This document shows, piece by piece, positions 25,363 to 34,641 of a stretch of 36,536 bases of DNA. The DNA lies in the NCBI GenBank assembly GCA_903939765.1, contig CAJAIK010000108.1, forward strand, positions 1 through 36,536, in the 5' to 3' direction. Source of the stretch: an uncultured Chlorobiaceae bacterium. Its GTDB lineage: Bacteria; Bacteroidota; Chlorobiia; Chlorobiales; Chlorobiaceae. Made by a program: the position numbers and the translations under genes. The notes below the pieces were generated by a model. It ran no database searches and was not told the origin of the DNA. It saw only the letters and a list, made by a program, of their open reading frames with translations. How positions within the stretch are numbered: the stretch's first letter is position 1; every line of letters begins with the position of its first letter.

Positions 25363-26054
25363 AATCAATCAAATTGATTTTGCCTGTAATTGCAGTCAAA
25401 TTACGCGCACGATATAGCAAGTAATTTTTAAGGCTGCAATTCAGAGATATATAACCATTTTCAGATGCTCTTATCAATATGTATATATGCGGTATATAAA
25501 TTCTATATAAATTAATCCTGCACTTTCATTAATAATGATTAATTATAAAAAATATTTGCACGATCATTTGATTTAATAAATAAAAATAGTAGAATAACAA
25601 TTAGAGATACCCTTCCTGATTTACAAAAAAAGTACTTGCGTTGGCGCGATTATACAAAGTTTTTGTTCGTTCTATTAATGAATGTGACGGTATTTTGTCA
25701 TAAGGTTTTTTATTTACAATGTCCTGTCTTTTCAAAGAATTTATTTTATAACTAATTTAAATATAGCTATTTAGCCTATTTCAGGCTTTCGGTCAAGTTC
25801 TTTTTTGTTTTTTCTGGGTATTGACGTTGTATTAAAGTGATTTTTTTCTGTTTCTGTTTGATATATCGGTTGCCTGTATATCAAATTTTGAAAAGCAAAT
25901 AGAAGCGCAGTGTGTAGTTATTTTGAGAAAAAAGAGTGTCGATGATTCAGGAAAATAAGGGATCTCCATATACGGAGAGGAGCGTCAGGATATTTCCGAA
26001 CCTGGATTTACTTACATATTTAATCTGCATACAAATAACTAAACAACAATTATC
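25363..26054. other. AT-rich intergenic region without recognisable genes
   Basis: The 692 bp between the HD-promoter repeat and the Lcl-domain gene hold no open frame of useful size on either strand. Composition is markedly AT-rich (runs such as TATATATGCGG, AATTATAAAAAA) compared with the flanking genes. The region includes a small hairpin at 25963-25978 (TCTCC with GGAGA) shortly before the plus-strand gene. It probably contains the promoter and 5' untranslated region of that gene. No known riboswitch is recognised. Confidence 0.6.
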
Positions 26055-26537
26055 ATGAAGCTTATTGCAAAACATCACGCATTTCCCCGGTTATGCATGG
26101 CTCTTTTGTTTATCGGAGTGAATCTGTTTTTTGCACCATCACTCTCCTCGGCGATAACTGTTGGTGAAGAATATCGCGGAGGCATTGTGTTTTATGTGGA
26201 TGAGAGTGGTGAGCATGGACTTGTTGCAGCCAAAAAAAATATTTCAGGCCACTCGCGTGGCATGTCGGCAGAGGAGTTTACCTGGTACGATGCCAAAGCG
26301 GCCTGTACAAAGTTTGTGAGCGGCGGCGTCAGGCAGGGCTGGCATTTGCCGAACTCGTCAGAACTGCGCAAGCTCTACCTCCAGAAAGAGAGGGTTGGTG
26401 GTTTTAACGACCACTTCTATTGGAGTTCTTCGCGTGAAGATGAAGAGAGCGCCTGGTACCTTTATTTCTATAGTGGAGACGCGAACCACGAAGTCAAGAT
26501 GGCCGGCGGCAGGGTTCGGCCTGTGCTTGCTTTTTAA
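26055..26537 (+). CDS. Exported Lcl/DUF1566-type domain protein
   Basis: The 160-residue protein starts with a signal peptide (LCMALLFIGVNLFFAPSLSSA, cleavage expected before ITVGEEY). It continues with the Lcl/DUF1566 fold seen in collagen-like and lectin-type surface proteins: GGIVFYVDESGEHGLVAAKK, TWYDAKAACTKF, GWHLPNSSELRKLY, YWSSSREDEESAWYLYF and RVRPVLAF. Such domains are small C-type-lectin-like adhesive modules at the cell surface. It is followed 179 bp later by the autotransporter gene on the same strand; separate promoters are likely given the inverted repeat between them. Confidence 0.85.
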   Translation: MKLIAKHHAFPRLCMALLFIGVNLFFAPSLSSAITVGEEYRGGIVFYVDESGEHGLVAAKKNISGHSRGMSAEEFTWYDAKAACTKFVSGGVRQGWHLPNSSELRKLYLQKERVGGFNDHFYWSSSREDEESAWYLYFYSGDANHEVKMAGGRVRPVLAF

Positions 26538-26601
26538 CTCTGGTGTTGCGGCGAACGAAGTTTCGGGGTGAATCGGTGCAGTTTCCTGCGTGTGATTTGC
26601 C

Positions 26602-26710
26602 TTTTTAACTGACTATTTTAAAATAATTTGCGAAGTAAGAACAATCAACGTACGTTGGGAGCTTTTACGTGAATTGCGCAGAATAAATTATTTAAATAGT
26701 CAGTTAAAAA
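26602..26710. repeat. Long inverted repeat upstream of the autotransporter gene
   Basis: The left arm (26602-26629) and right arm (26685-26710) match in inverted orientation: 17 bases perfect, then a two-base bulge and nine more paired bases. The enclosed 55 bp contains a perfect 12-bp palindrome, CAACGTACGTTG (26646-26657). The right arm ends six bases before the autotransporter ATG, so folding of the mRNA would bury the ribosome-binding region. It could also act as a terminator for the Lcl gene or be a small mobile repeat. Confidence 0.75.
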
Positions 26711-26716
26711 ACTTCA

Positions 26717-29700
26717 ATGAGCCGAAAAAAACGCAAACTTGATAAAATTGGTCGCAAGGGGCGTCGTGTAACCTCTGCAGTGGCGGTGTGTGCCATCAGT
26801 GGCATGATGTTTTCCGGCAGTGCGAATGCTGCCAACTGGATATTAGGGGGGGCTGGCGCAGATTTGCCTTATACAACGTACTACACGACTACTGTCGACA
26901 GCTTTAATCTGGGCCTGTCGATGGGAGGAGCCTATTCGACTATAACGAATTCTTCTGGAATCAGCAGTCCTCCCCCACAAACAGGCACAACTCGATCGAC
27001 TACTTACACTGGTAATTTTTTCAGTGCCTTGGGCAGTGTAAATCTTGATCCAGACGGAATGTCTGTTTATGGAAGTGGTGATAATTATACATTAGGCTCT
27101 GGTGCCACCGTTCAAGCTTTTACCACTGGTACTGCTGCGACGGGTCAGTATACACCGACAACGTTTCATTACGCTTCCGGATATTACGGCAATGGGTCTG
27201 GAGGATGGCTATCTAATTTATCTTCAACAACTTATTCTTCTGATTATTCTGGTCCCGGAATATTCTTGAACGGTTATTCAGGGTTATTCTTTACTTATTT
27301 AGATTATTCAACTACCGACTGGACAGGCAGTATCGGTACAGCCTCAGCAATAAACCCCTATGCGATTTCAACCACAGGTACGGTCACTCTGAATGGTAAC
27401 AATACCATTGACGGAACGGCCACGGCCAGTCAGTTTAACATCAGTGGATCGGATAATTATTTCAACGGTGCCGTTAATGGTGTTTTAAACTTCACCAATG
27501 CAGGAACGGCAACGATTACAGGTGGCTTTGATTTGGCTGGCAACGTTTTATACAATAACAACAACGCCACACTGATACTGAGCAACGGCAGTAATGTCAC
27601 AGGCAATATTACCAACACAGGTATCAATGGGATCCTCACCTTTGAGGGCAGCAGCTTCGTCACTGGCGCGGTAGGTTCTCTCGGGACGATCAATGTCGGG
27701 GGGAATGCGTCAAGGGTGCAACTGAATACCGTTGATGGTACAACAACCGTCAACAATCTGGCGGTCAATGACGACAAGGCGGTCGTTGAGGTTGGTGGCC
27801 TGCTGACGGCCACTTCCGTGAAGATGGGGGGCCATTACAGCAAGCTTGAACTGCTTGATCGTGCTCCTTCAACACTGATTACGACTGTCGGCACCCCGAC
27901 TACCGGAGCATATACTTTGGCAACATATCAAGCCAATGGTATGAAAGGTTCGCTCGACTTTGGAGTTGCTTCTGGCACGCAAGGCAAAGGCACTCTTGAA
28001 GTGGGTGACGGAGTTAATGTGACTTTCAGCAAATTCCCGGAGAACGGTATTACTGTGCTCAACGCCAATAATGCGACACTGCTTTTTGCTGGTTCGAGCA
28101 CGGTTGGTGGAGCAGGGGCAACGACGGTTGGTGGAGACGCGAATGGTTGGACTCTTGGCTCTGCAGCTACCTCTTCAGACACCTTCAACCGTATATGGGC
28201 TGGTGCCACAGGTAAAACCGTTACGTTCAGAAATGATATTTACGTCGGCGTCGACACCGCTACGGCAACAAAACCAGGATCTCTCTCTGATACTCTCAGT
28301 GGTCATACGGGCGATTTGAATGTCGGTGGCGGTACGGTGAACCTGAACGGCAACCTTTACGGCAATCTGGTGATCGGCTCTGGAGACAGCAATGGACCGG
28401 TCAGTGTCGAAGGGTCAGGTGCCGGCGGTTCAGCATACACCGCTTACGGTGACAGTGCAGTCGGTGGCACATGGGAAAATGGTGGTACGGTCAATTTTGC
28501 CGATGGCAAGAAGGTGATTGCCAGCGGTAACGCTACCGGCACCATCACGACGAATGCGGATGGTACTGGCACACTGAATTTTATGGGCGGCAGCAACTAC
28601 AGTGGTGCAATTGGTACTAATGTTGCAAAACTGGATGCAGTTACCTTCAACTCAGCCTCAACTGGCACGGCTACGACAGGCTTTACCGCAGCCATTGGCG
28701 GCAACGTCTATGCTGCGACCGTGACGATTGGTAATGCTGGTAGCGAAGTCAAGTTGACAGCCCTGGCCAACATAACAGGCCTTTTTGACTATACCGGTGC
28801 GAGCTCCATGCGAGGGTGGACCGGAGGCACGGTCGCCAATATTGTTCCTGTTGTACCTGCGGGTGAGCAACGCCTTGGTGACGCTCTGGTGCTGAACAAT
28901 GCGCATGATGCCATTAACTTTGGTCTTGCGCATGTCACCGCGAATACATTCACGACACATGGTGGCGCAATGAGCTTCACGGTGAACAGTCTTGACCAAA
29001 CGGGTGTGAATGGCGCAGCTTCGACACAAACGGGCTCCTCTCTTTTGACCTTGTCAGGTGCATTGACCATGACCGGTGCTGAAAAAGTGCAGGTCAATTA
29101 TGTTGGCAGTTTGGCCAATGGCGGCTCTTACACGCTGATTAACGCTACCAGTGGCAGTGGCTGGAATACTCGCACAGATACAGATGCCTATTCCCAGGTT
29201 GTTGACAACAGCTTCAGCATTGATTCTTCGATAAGTCAGGTTTCGGGTGACTTGATTGTCACGGCTTCTCGTACTGGCGACGGGTATGCGGCAAACGAGA
29301 ACTACATCCGGAAATCGGCCACGCTTGGCAGCTTCACCAACAACGCAGGGCTCGAACTTGGCGGTATTGCGGCAGCGGGCAGTCAGACGGGTGATATGGT
29401 ACAGGTCATACAGAAGATGGATATCGACAATTTTGGTTATGGCAACAACCAGGCTAATCTGGAGAAACAGGTGAGGCGTCTGGCCCCGATTGCCAATGCC
29501 TCTATTACGCAGTCCGCATTGGCATCCTTCAGTTTGCCGCTCAATGCCATCGACAAGCGTCTGTCGGCCTTGCGTGGTGAGTGTGGTGTATCGGAGGGCA
29601 ATAAGGCAGAAGGTATTTCGCATGATAGTGGAACGTGGCTGCAGGGGCTTGGTTCCTACGGCAGGCAAGAACAGCATGGAGAGTATGATGGTTATTCGTC

Positions 29701-30454
29701 AACTCTTTATGGCGGTGCACTCGGTATTGATGGTTGTGTGACTGAAAATCTGCTACTCGGTATTGCTGGAGGGTATGGAGCAACCACTGTTGAACAGAAG
29801 GATTTCCGCAATGGGGACACGATGCAGATCAAGAACTATCAGGTGATGGGCTACCTTAATGTAAAGGTGACGTCAGCGTTGTATCTGGATGGGGCCGTCA
29901 GTTATGGTCTTGACAAATACGATGGCCATCGAGCTGCAGCGGTTGGCCGTACGGCTGATGCCAACTTTGATGGCCGTCAGTTTGGTGCTGATCTTGGTAT
30001 TGGTTACGGCATCAAGCTTGGGAACAAGACGACGTTTACGCCGATGGCATCGGTTGATTACAAGCAACTCAAACAGGACGGCTACACTGAAACCGGTGCC
30101 GGTGCCATAAGCCTGAATGTTGAAGAGCAGTCGCTCAACCGGACCCGCTTGGGGGTAGGCGCGCGTCTTGCTACTGAATGGGCAAATCCAGGATTCTCTT
30201 TCCGGCCTGAAGTTGCGCTTCATTGGTATCGTGATACCGGTACCTTGAGCAAAGACACGCTCTCTTCGTTTGTGGGCGGTGGGAGCAGCTTTGTAACTCC
30301 GGGTGTTGTTGTGGACCCTGAAACATGGAATCTGAGTGCCGCCTTGACGGCTTCGTCATCGAGCACGTTCAGCCTTCAGTTCAGGTACGATCTTGACAAG
30401 CGCACAGAGTTTATGGCTCATACAGGTTCCGTTACAGCACGCTGGGGGTTCTGA
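26717..30454 (+). CDS. Autotransporter (type Va secretion) with large repetitive passenger
   Basis: The 1245-residue protein begins with a basic leader and signal sequence (TSAVAVCAISGMMFSGSANA, cleavage likely before ANWILGG). The passenger, about residues 40-930, is rich in Gly, Asn, Thr and Ser with beta-helix-like repeats (GNNTIDGTATASQ, NLAVNDDKAVVEVGGLLTA). From about residue 970 the sequence becomes a 12-strand barrel: GTWLQGLGSYGRQ, YGGALGIDGCVTENLLLGI and onward to VTARWGF. The C-terminal phenylalanine is the BAM signal. The barrel inserts in the outer membrane and exports the passenger, which is probably an adhesin. No protease triad is evident. Ends at a strong terminator. Confidence 0.92.
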   Translation: MSRKKRKLDKIGRKGRRVTSAVAVCAISGMMFSGSANAANWILGGAGADLPYTTYYTTTVDSFNLGLSMGGAYSTITNSSGISSPPPQTGTTRSTTYTGNFFSALGSVNLDPDGMSVYGSGDNYTLGSGATVQAFTTGTAATGQYTPTTFHYASGYYGNGSGGWLSNLSSTTYSSDYSGPGIFLNGYSGLFFTYLDYSTTDWTGSIGTASAINPYAISTTGTVTLNGNNTIDGTATASQFNISGSDNYFNGAVNGVLNFTNAGTATITGGFDLAGNVLYNNNNATLILSNGSNVTGNITNTGINGILTFEGSSFVTGAVGSLGTINVGGNASRVQLNTVDGTTTVNNLAVNDDKAVVEVGGLLTATSVKMGGHYSKLELLDRAPSTLITTVGTPTTGAYTLATYQANGMKGSLDFGVASGTQGKGTLEVGDGVNVTFSKFPENGITVLNANNATLLFAGSSTVGGAGATTVGGDANGWTLGSAATSSDTFNRIWAGATGKTVTFRNDIYVGVDTATATKPGSLSDTLSGHTGDLNVGGGTVNLNGNLYGNLVIGSGDSNGPVSVEGSGAGGSAYTAYGDSAVGGTWENGGTVNFADGKKVIASGNATGTITTNADGTGTLNFMGGSNYSGAIGTNVAKLDAVTFNSASTGTATTGFTAAIGGNVYAATVTIGNAGSEVKLTALANITGLFDYTGASSMRGWTGGTVANIVPVVPAGEQRLGDALVLNNAHDAINFGLAHVTANTFTTHGGAMSFTVNSLDQTGVNGAASTQTGSSLLTLSGALTMTGAEKVQVNYVGSLANGGSYTLINATSGSGWNTRTDTDAYSQVVDNSFSIDSSISQVSGDLIVTASRTGDGYAANENYIRKSATLGSFTNNAGLELGGIAAAGSQTGDMVQVIQKMDIDNFGYGNNQANLEKQVRRLAPIANASITQSALASFSLPLNAIDKRLSALRGECGVSEGNKAEGISHDSGTWLQGLGSYGRQEQHGEYDGYSSTLYGGALGIDGCVTENLLLGIAGGYGATTVEQKDFRNGDTMQIKNYQVMGYLNVKVTSALYLDGAVSYGLDKYDGHRAAAVGRTADANFDGRQFGADLGIGYGIKLGNKTTFTPMASVDYKQLKQDGYTETGAGAISLNVEEQSLNRTRLGVGARLATEWANPGFSFRPEVALHWYRDTGTLSKDTLSSFVGGGSSFVTPGVVVDPETWNLSAALTASSSSTFSLQFRYDLDKRTEFMAHTGSVTARWGF

Positions 30455-30488
30455 GCAGGTGTGATACGCGGTCTCTATTGTTAAATTC

Positions 30489-30530
30489 AAAAAAGCCTCT
30501 GACGTTCTTACGGAAGTCAGAGGCTTTTTT
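30489..30530. terminator. Bidirectional terminator after the autotransporter
   Basis: AAAAAAGCCTCTGAC (30489-30503) pairs with GTCAGAGGCTTTTTT (30516-30530), a 15-bp stem with 12-base loop and T-run on both strands. It serves the autotransporter and the convergent methyltransferase gene. Confidence 0.92.
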
Positions 30531-30578
30531 GTGATGGGCTTATCGGGCTGATGGAATGGATAAACAGATGTTACATAC

Positions 30579-31262
30579 TTACTGCAGCTTGATTTGTTTA
30601 TCAATAATCTGCTTTATCACGATCAATTTTTTCTGGTCTTCATCGAAAGAGCTCAAATTCAGAAAATCCGGGCTGTTTTGTACAACGCCATTATAAAAAT
30701 CCTTCTTTATCTGCAAAATCCGATTTGGATATTTGATAGCATGAACCTCTTCTTTCACAAAAACGGCAACAAAATCATTCCAGACATCACTTGTTTGACT
30801 ACTTACAAATGATTCAAGCATGGCCGGAGAATAGTTATTTCTTTTAGCCCAAGTCACCAAAGCCTGGCCGCTATCCGGATAGAAACGCCAGCAATCTACA
30901 GGATAACGATGAAAAGTGCCGTTAGATGGAACATTCAGGTAGAACAACCCGTCTGGTTTAAGTATCCTGAGAATTTCCAGAAACAAGAGCCAAAACATTT
31001 CTGAATGTTCAAATACGCTTGAACTTACGCAAACATCTATCGAGTTATCGTCAAAAGGCAATGTATACGGGTCATCAAGAATGACATCGACTCCTTTCCC
31101 CTCGGCAAAATCAACACCAATGTACTTTGCTACTTCCGGAGCGACTTGGCGAATTGAGCCATTGACATCCTGAGAACCAATTTCCACCAAAATCTTCCCC
31201 TCTCCAGCGGGGATATACGTCTGAAAAAACAGAGAGGCATTTGCCATTGCTGAGTGGTGCAT
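30579..31262 (-). CDS. SAM-dependent class I methyltransferase
   Basis: The 227-residue protein has the class I fold: a SAM-binding strand and glycine loop in ILVEIGSQDVNGS, the acidic residue ending strand 2 in YIGVDFAEGKGVDV, and DDNSIDVCVSSSVFEH (motif post-II, as in the UbiE/Methyltransf_11 group). RILKPDGLFYLNVPS follows. Acceptors in this family range from sugars to small molecules; the HRYPVDCWRFYPDSG region resembles methyltransferases encoded near glycan clusters. The substrate is unknown. The start at 31262 (MHHSAMANAS) may instead be the ATG at 31247. It is 46 bp downstream of lptB on the same strand. Confidence 0.83.
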   Translation of the reverse strand: MHHSAMANASLFFQTYIPAGEGKILVEIGSQDVNGSIRQVAPEVAKYIGVDFAEGKGVDVILDDPYTLPFDDNSIDVCVSSSVFEHSEMFWLLFLEILRILKPDGLFYLNVPSNGTFHRYPVDCWRFYPDSGQALVTWAKRNNYSPAMLESFVSSQTSDVWNDFVAVFVKEEVHAIKYPNRILQIKKDFYNGVVQNSPDFLNLSSFDEDQKKLIVIKQIIDKQIKLQ

Positions 31263-31308
31263 GGATTTCAGTTTTAACGTTTCAGTGCGTAGACGCTAAG
31301 GGTATCGG

Positions 31309-32043
31309 CTAATATCTGTCGAGAGTAAATTTTTCGCCAAGGTACATTTTTCTGACCTCCGGGTTTGCTGCGATCTCTTCCGGGGTACCATGCATGAAGA
31401 TGCTTCCGTCAAAGAGCAGATAGGCGTGGTCTGTAATGGAGAGGGTTTCATGAACGTTATGGTCGGTGATAAGCACGCCGATATTGCGTCGCGCAAGCCC
31501 TTCAACAATTTGCTGGATATCTTCGACGGCGATAGGGTCAACCCCGGCAAAGGGTTCGTCGAGCAGGATGAATTTTGGATTGAGAGCAAGGGCCCTTGCT
31601 ATTTCCGTGCGCCGGCGTTCACCGCCGGAGAGTGCATAGCCCTTGCTTTTGCGTATAGAGGTGATGTTCAACTCTTCGAGCATCAAGTTCGCCCTTTCCT
31701 TTCGTGCGGTTTCGGAGAGCGTGGTAAATTCCAGGACACTCAGGATGTTTTCCTCGACCGTCATGTTTCGGAAGACTGAGGCTTCCTGGGGCAGATAGCC
31801 TATGCCGAGACGTGCGCGCTTGTACATCGCCATACCGGTGATGTTTTCCTTGTCGAGAAAAACGTCACCTCCATCAGGTCGCACGAGACCTACAATCATA
31901 TAAAAAGTGGTGGTTTTCCCCGCGCCGTTTGGCCCGAGAAGGCCCACAATTTCACCCTGTTTCACCTCAATGGATGAGCTTTTGACAACTTCGCGTTTGT
32001 TGTAGATCTTCTTTAGCCTGGTACAGCTCAGTGTTGCTTTCAT
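31309..32043 (-). CDS. lptB: LPS export ABC transporter ATPase LptB
   Basis: The 244-residue ATPase has Walker [14 protein letters not shown], the Q-loop [19 protein letters not shown], the signature [17 protein letters not shown], Walker [14 protein letters not shown] and the switch histidine [10 protein letters not shown]. The FAGVDP and [15 protein letters not shown] blocks are those of LptB, which powers lipopolysaccharide extraction from the inner membrane with LptF and LptG. The lptA and lptC genes are not adjacent. It is preceded on the minus strand by csmE, from which it is separated by a terminator (32142-32170). Confidence 0.94.
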   Translation of the reverse strand: MKATLSCTRLKKIYNKREVVKSSSIEVKQGEIVGLLGPNGAGKTTTFYMIVGLVRPDGGDVFLDKENITGMAMYKRARLGIGYLPQEASVFRNMTVEENILSVLEFTTLSETARKERANLMLEELNITSIRKSKGYALSGGERRRTEIARALALNPKFILLDEPFAGVDPIAVEDIQQIVEGLARRNIGVLITDHNVHETLSITDHAYLLFDGSIFMHGTPEEIAANPEVRKMYLGEKFTLDRY

Positions 32044-32141
32044 GCCTGTGTTGAAAAAGTAGTGTTGCGCTCTTGCAGCAAGAGGCCGACTTCCCCTGAA
32101 GTTCTTGATTTTTCAGGAGTGACGGGTGCGGGCGGTACAAT

Positions 32142-32170
32142 AAAAAACGAGGCACTAAACCTCGTTTTTT
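32142..32170. terminator. Bidirectional terminator between csmE and lptB
   Basis: AAAAAACGAGG (32142-32152) pairs with CCTCGTTTTTT (32160-32170) over a 7-base loop, with A and T runs on either side. It ends csmE transcription on the minus strand. Confidence 0.88.
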
Positions 32171-32222
32171 ACTTGATAACTTTCTGATAACGGAAAGAGG
32201 AATAAACCGGTCGGTTACCTGC

Positions 32223-32480
32223 TCAGTCCTTGAACCGTCTTTCGATATCCTTGGTAGGCTTTGCATAACCGGAAGCCTTTGGAGAGGAGCCTTTGAAAAC
32301 AGATGATGAAGCGGAGCCACCATAGATAAACGGATAGGCATTTTTCAACAGGCGTTTGGTTGATTTGCCAACATTCTCCATGTAATCGCCCATGACCCAC
32401 CAGTGACCATCAACAAAAACCTCAACGAACCTGCCGTAAGCCCGTCCCCAGTTGGAAAAAACCCCATTTATATTAACCAT
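32223..32480 (-). CDS. csmE: Chlorosome envelope protein E (CsmA/CsmE family)
   Basis: The 85-residue protein aligns along its length with the CsmA/CsmE family: GVFSNWGRAYGRFVEVFVDGHWWVMGD, NVGKSTKRLLKNAYPFIYGG, FKGSSPKASGYAKPTKDIERRF. The histidine in VDGHW is the position that binds bacteriochlorophyll a in CsmA. CsmA forms the chlorosome baseplate that passes excitation to the FMO protein; CsmE is its minor paralogue. The tandem tryptophans after the histidine (HWW rather than HWE) and the charged C-terminal tail, which in this family may be processed, favour CsmE over CsmA. It is a single-gene unit with its own terminator. Confidence 0.9.
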   Translation of the reverse strand: MVNINGVFSNWGRAYGRFVEVFVDGHWWVMGDYMENVGKSTKRLLKNAYPFIYGGSASSSVFKGSSPKASGYAKPTKDIERRFKD

Positions 32481-32719
32481 GGCTGCTTATTTTTTTAGGT
32501 TTAACTACACTCTTGACGAAATCTAATAAATCCACTCGTGAAAAAAAAATATTTTATCTTCACTTGGTTATTGTTTTTCTGCCGTACATGAAGCCTGCGT
32601 TGGAGGAGGTGATTTTTTGCTTCTCCGGAGTCTGCAGAGGTGCGGTAATGAGCTCGGTAAAGAGTAAAATGAACGGCTGACGTATCTACTAACGGTTGAG
32701 AAATTTACATGGAATTTGT

Positions 32720-33247
32720 ATGGGAAAGGTAATGCCTTACAGGGGGCTCTGGCCGACGGTGCATGAAACCGTTTTTATGACGGAGGGTGCATTCGTTATT
32801 GGTGACGTGCATATTGGGGCTTATTCAAGTGTCTGGTTCAATGCGGTGGTGCGGGGCGATGTCTGCCCTATTCGTATCGGAGAGAAAACCAGTGTGCAGG
32901 ATAATGTAACGCTGCATGTTACGCACGATACCGGTCCGTTGAATATAGGAAACTGTGTCACCATCGGTCATGGTGCAGTGCTTCATGCCTGCACGGTGAA
33001 GGACAATGTGCTGATCGGCATGGGCGCAGTGCTGCTTGATGACTGTGTGGTTGAGCCTTGGTCGATTGTTGCCGCTGGTGCACTGGTGAGGCAGGGTTTT
33101 ACGGTGCCGTCAGGGATGCTGGTTGCCGGCGTTCCGGCTAAGGTGATGCGCCCGATAACTGAAGCCGAGCGGCGCAATATTGAGGAGTCGCCTGAAAATT
33201 ATGTGCGCTACTCACAGAATTACCGGGAAGATGAAAAACACCCTTGA
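32720..33247 (+). CDS. Gamma-class carbonic anhydrase / left-handed beta-helix trimer protein
   Basis: The ATG at 32720 gives 175 residues; a TTG at 32696 would add eight residues. The protein is a left-handed beta-helix of hexapeptide repeats (VFMTEGAFVIGDVHIG, IGMGAVLLDDCVVEPW). The zinc histidine pattern of gamma carbonic anhydrases is present: TLHVTH (H66, H69) and IGHGAVLH (H84, H89, five apart). The fold is trimeric with metal sites between subunits. Close relatives (YrdA, PaaY) are of uncertain activity; carbonic anhydrase or thioesterase-linked roles are both described. It stands alone on the plus strand. Confidence 0.9.
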   Translation: MGKVMPYRGLWPTVHETVFMTEGAFVIGDVHIGAYSSVWFNAVVRGDVCPIRIGEKTSVQDNVTLHVTHDTGPLNIGNCVTIGHGAVLHACTVKDNVLIGMGAVLLDDCVVEPWSIVAAGALVRQGFTVPSGMLVAGVPAKVMRPITEAERRNIEESPENYVRYSQNYREDEKHP

Positions 33248-33391
33248 GAAAAGCGGTCTTCTTCTCTGATTTCGCTAAATTGAGCCAGTAGTTTTTGATT
33301 GTTTCCCGGCAGGTGCGGCGTTTTTTTTGTGATAGCCCGGCCTCTCCTGATTTTTTTTAACGCATCTCACGAAACTCTTTTTTCTTTTATG

Positions 33392-34582
33392 ATGCAAAAC
33401 GATGTTGTTGTTATTGGCGGTGGCATAAGTGGCCTCAGCCTTGCTTATTATTGCGTACAGGCCGGGATGAAAACCACGCTGCTTGAGAAAACTGATACGG
33501 TTGGCGGCTCTTTTGTTTCTCCCCAGTACAGTGCCAATGGAAAGAAATTCTGGATGGAACTTGGGGCACACACCTGTTACAGTTCTTACCAGAGTCTCCT
33601 TGATATTGTTGAAGGGTGTGGCGTGACGAATACCATCATTCCCCGCGCCAAGGTACCTTTTACGCTGTTTGTTGATGGAAAAATCCATTCTATTGTTTCT
33701 CAGCTCAATATTCCGGAACTGCTTGTTTCAGTTCCGAACCTCTTCAAACTGAAGAAAACCGGTCTGAGCGTACGCTCTTATTATTCAAAAATAGTGGGAG
33801 AGCGTAACTACGAGCAGGTGATCCGCCACTTTTTCAATGCCGTTCCCTCGCAGCAAACTGACGATTTTCCGGCTGACATGATGTTTAAAAGTCGGGCGAA
33901 AAGAAAAGATGTGCTCAAGAACTATACCTTCAAGCATGGTCTGCAGAGCGTTGCGCGTGCCATCGCCGCAAAAAGCGGCCTGAATGTTTTTACCAGTCAG
34001 GATGTCAATTCGGTGGTCTATAAAGATGGCTTGTATGAGATCAAAAGTGCCGGAGGTGGAGAGTATTCGGCCAAAACCATTGTTCTGGCAACACCCTCTC
34101 TGGTCGCCTCAAAGCTTTTGCAGGAGAGTAATCCTGATATTGCGAAACATCTTGCCCAACTCAAGGCGGCTGACGTTGATTCTGTAGGGGTTATTGTCCG
34201 CAAGGAGAATATCAAGCTGAAACCGGTTGCAGCTCTTATTTCGCCCAACGATGTTTTCTTTTCAGTGGTCTCCCGCGATACGGTGCCTGACGAGAACTAT
34301 CGCGGTTTTGTTTTTCATTTTCAGCCTGGTCTCGATGAAAAGACCAAAAGAAGCCGTATTACGGAGGTGCTCGGTATCGGGTTTTCGAAGATAGAGCATA
34401 CCGAAGCAAGGCACAATACGGTACCAACATTGCAGCTTGGTCATCACCAGTGGCTGGAAAAAACCGATGCCTTGCTGAAAGGGAAAAAAAGTCTGCTCCT
34501 GACCGGTAACTATTTTGGCGGGATGGCTATTGAAGATTGCGTGAGCCGGTCCAAAAGTGAATTTTCCCGGCTCAAAGGGTAG
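33392..34582 (+). CDS. FAD-dependent amine-oxidase-fold oxidoreductase (protoporphyrinogen-oxidase-like)
   Basis: The ATG at 33392 (or 33389, two tandem ATGs) gives 396-397 residues beginning MQNDVVVIGGGISGLSLAYY, so the dinucleotide motif GGGISG sits at the N-terminus as expected. The first available start at 33299 would add 31 unrelated residues. The following LLEKTDTVGGSF is the second FAD contact, KTIVLATP the third, and LTGNYFGGMAIEDCV the C-terminal FAD-binding segment. This matches HemY-type protoporphyrinogen oxidase and carotenoid desaturase relatives. In a chlorophototroph a tetrapyrrole or carotenoid role is likely, but the substrate is not certain. Confidence 0.85.
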   Translation: MQNDVVVIGGGISGLSLAYYCVQAGMKTTLLEKTDTVGGSFVSPQYSANGKKFWMELGAHTCYSSYQSLLDIVEGCGVTNTIIPRAKVPFTLFVDGKIHSIVSQLNIPELLVSVPNLFKLKKTGLSVRSYYSKIVGERNYEQVIRHFFNAVPSQQTDDFPADMMFKSRAKRKDVLKNYTFKHGLQSVARAIAAKSGLNVFTSQDVNSVVYKDGLYEIKSAGGGEYSAKTIVLATPSLVASKLLQESNPDIAKHLAQLKAADVDSVGVIVRKENIKLKPVAALISPNDVFFSVVSRDTVPDENYRGFVFHFQPGLDEKTKRSRITEVLGIGFSKIEHTEARHNTVPTLQLGHHQWLEKTDALLKGKKSLLLTGNYFGGMAIEDCVSRSKSEFSRLKG

Positions 34583-34641
34583 GGTATCAGAAGAGACCCC
34601 TGTGTCATACGGCCGGGGGCTCAGCTTATCGATGCAGGTGT

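Noticed and set aside
25920-26054. Possible riboswitch before the Lcl-domain gene
   Set aside because: There is only one short stem (25963-25978) and none of the conserved cores of the cyclic-di-GMP, cobalamin or SAM riboswitches could be recognised.
26602-26710. Invertible promoter (phase-variation switch)
   Set aside because: The enclosed segment is only 55 bp, the arms differ by a two-base bulge, and no invertase gene is present. A hairpin or small repeat is the simpler reading, although inversion could still be tested in read data.
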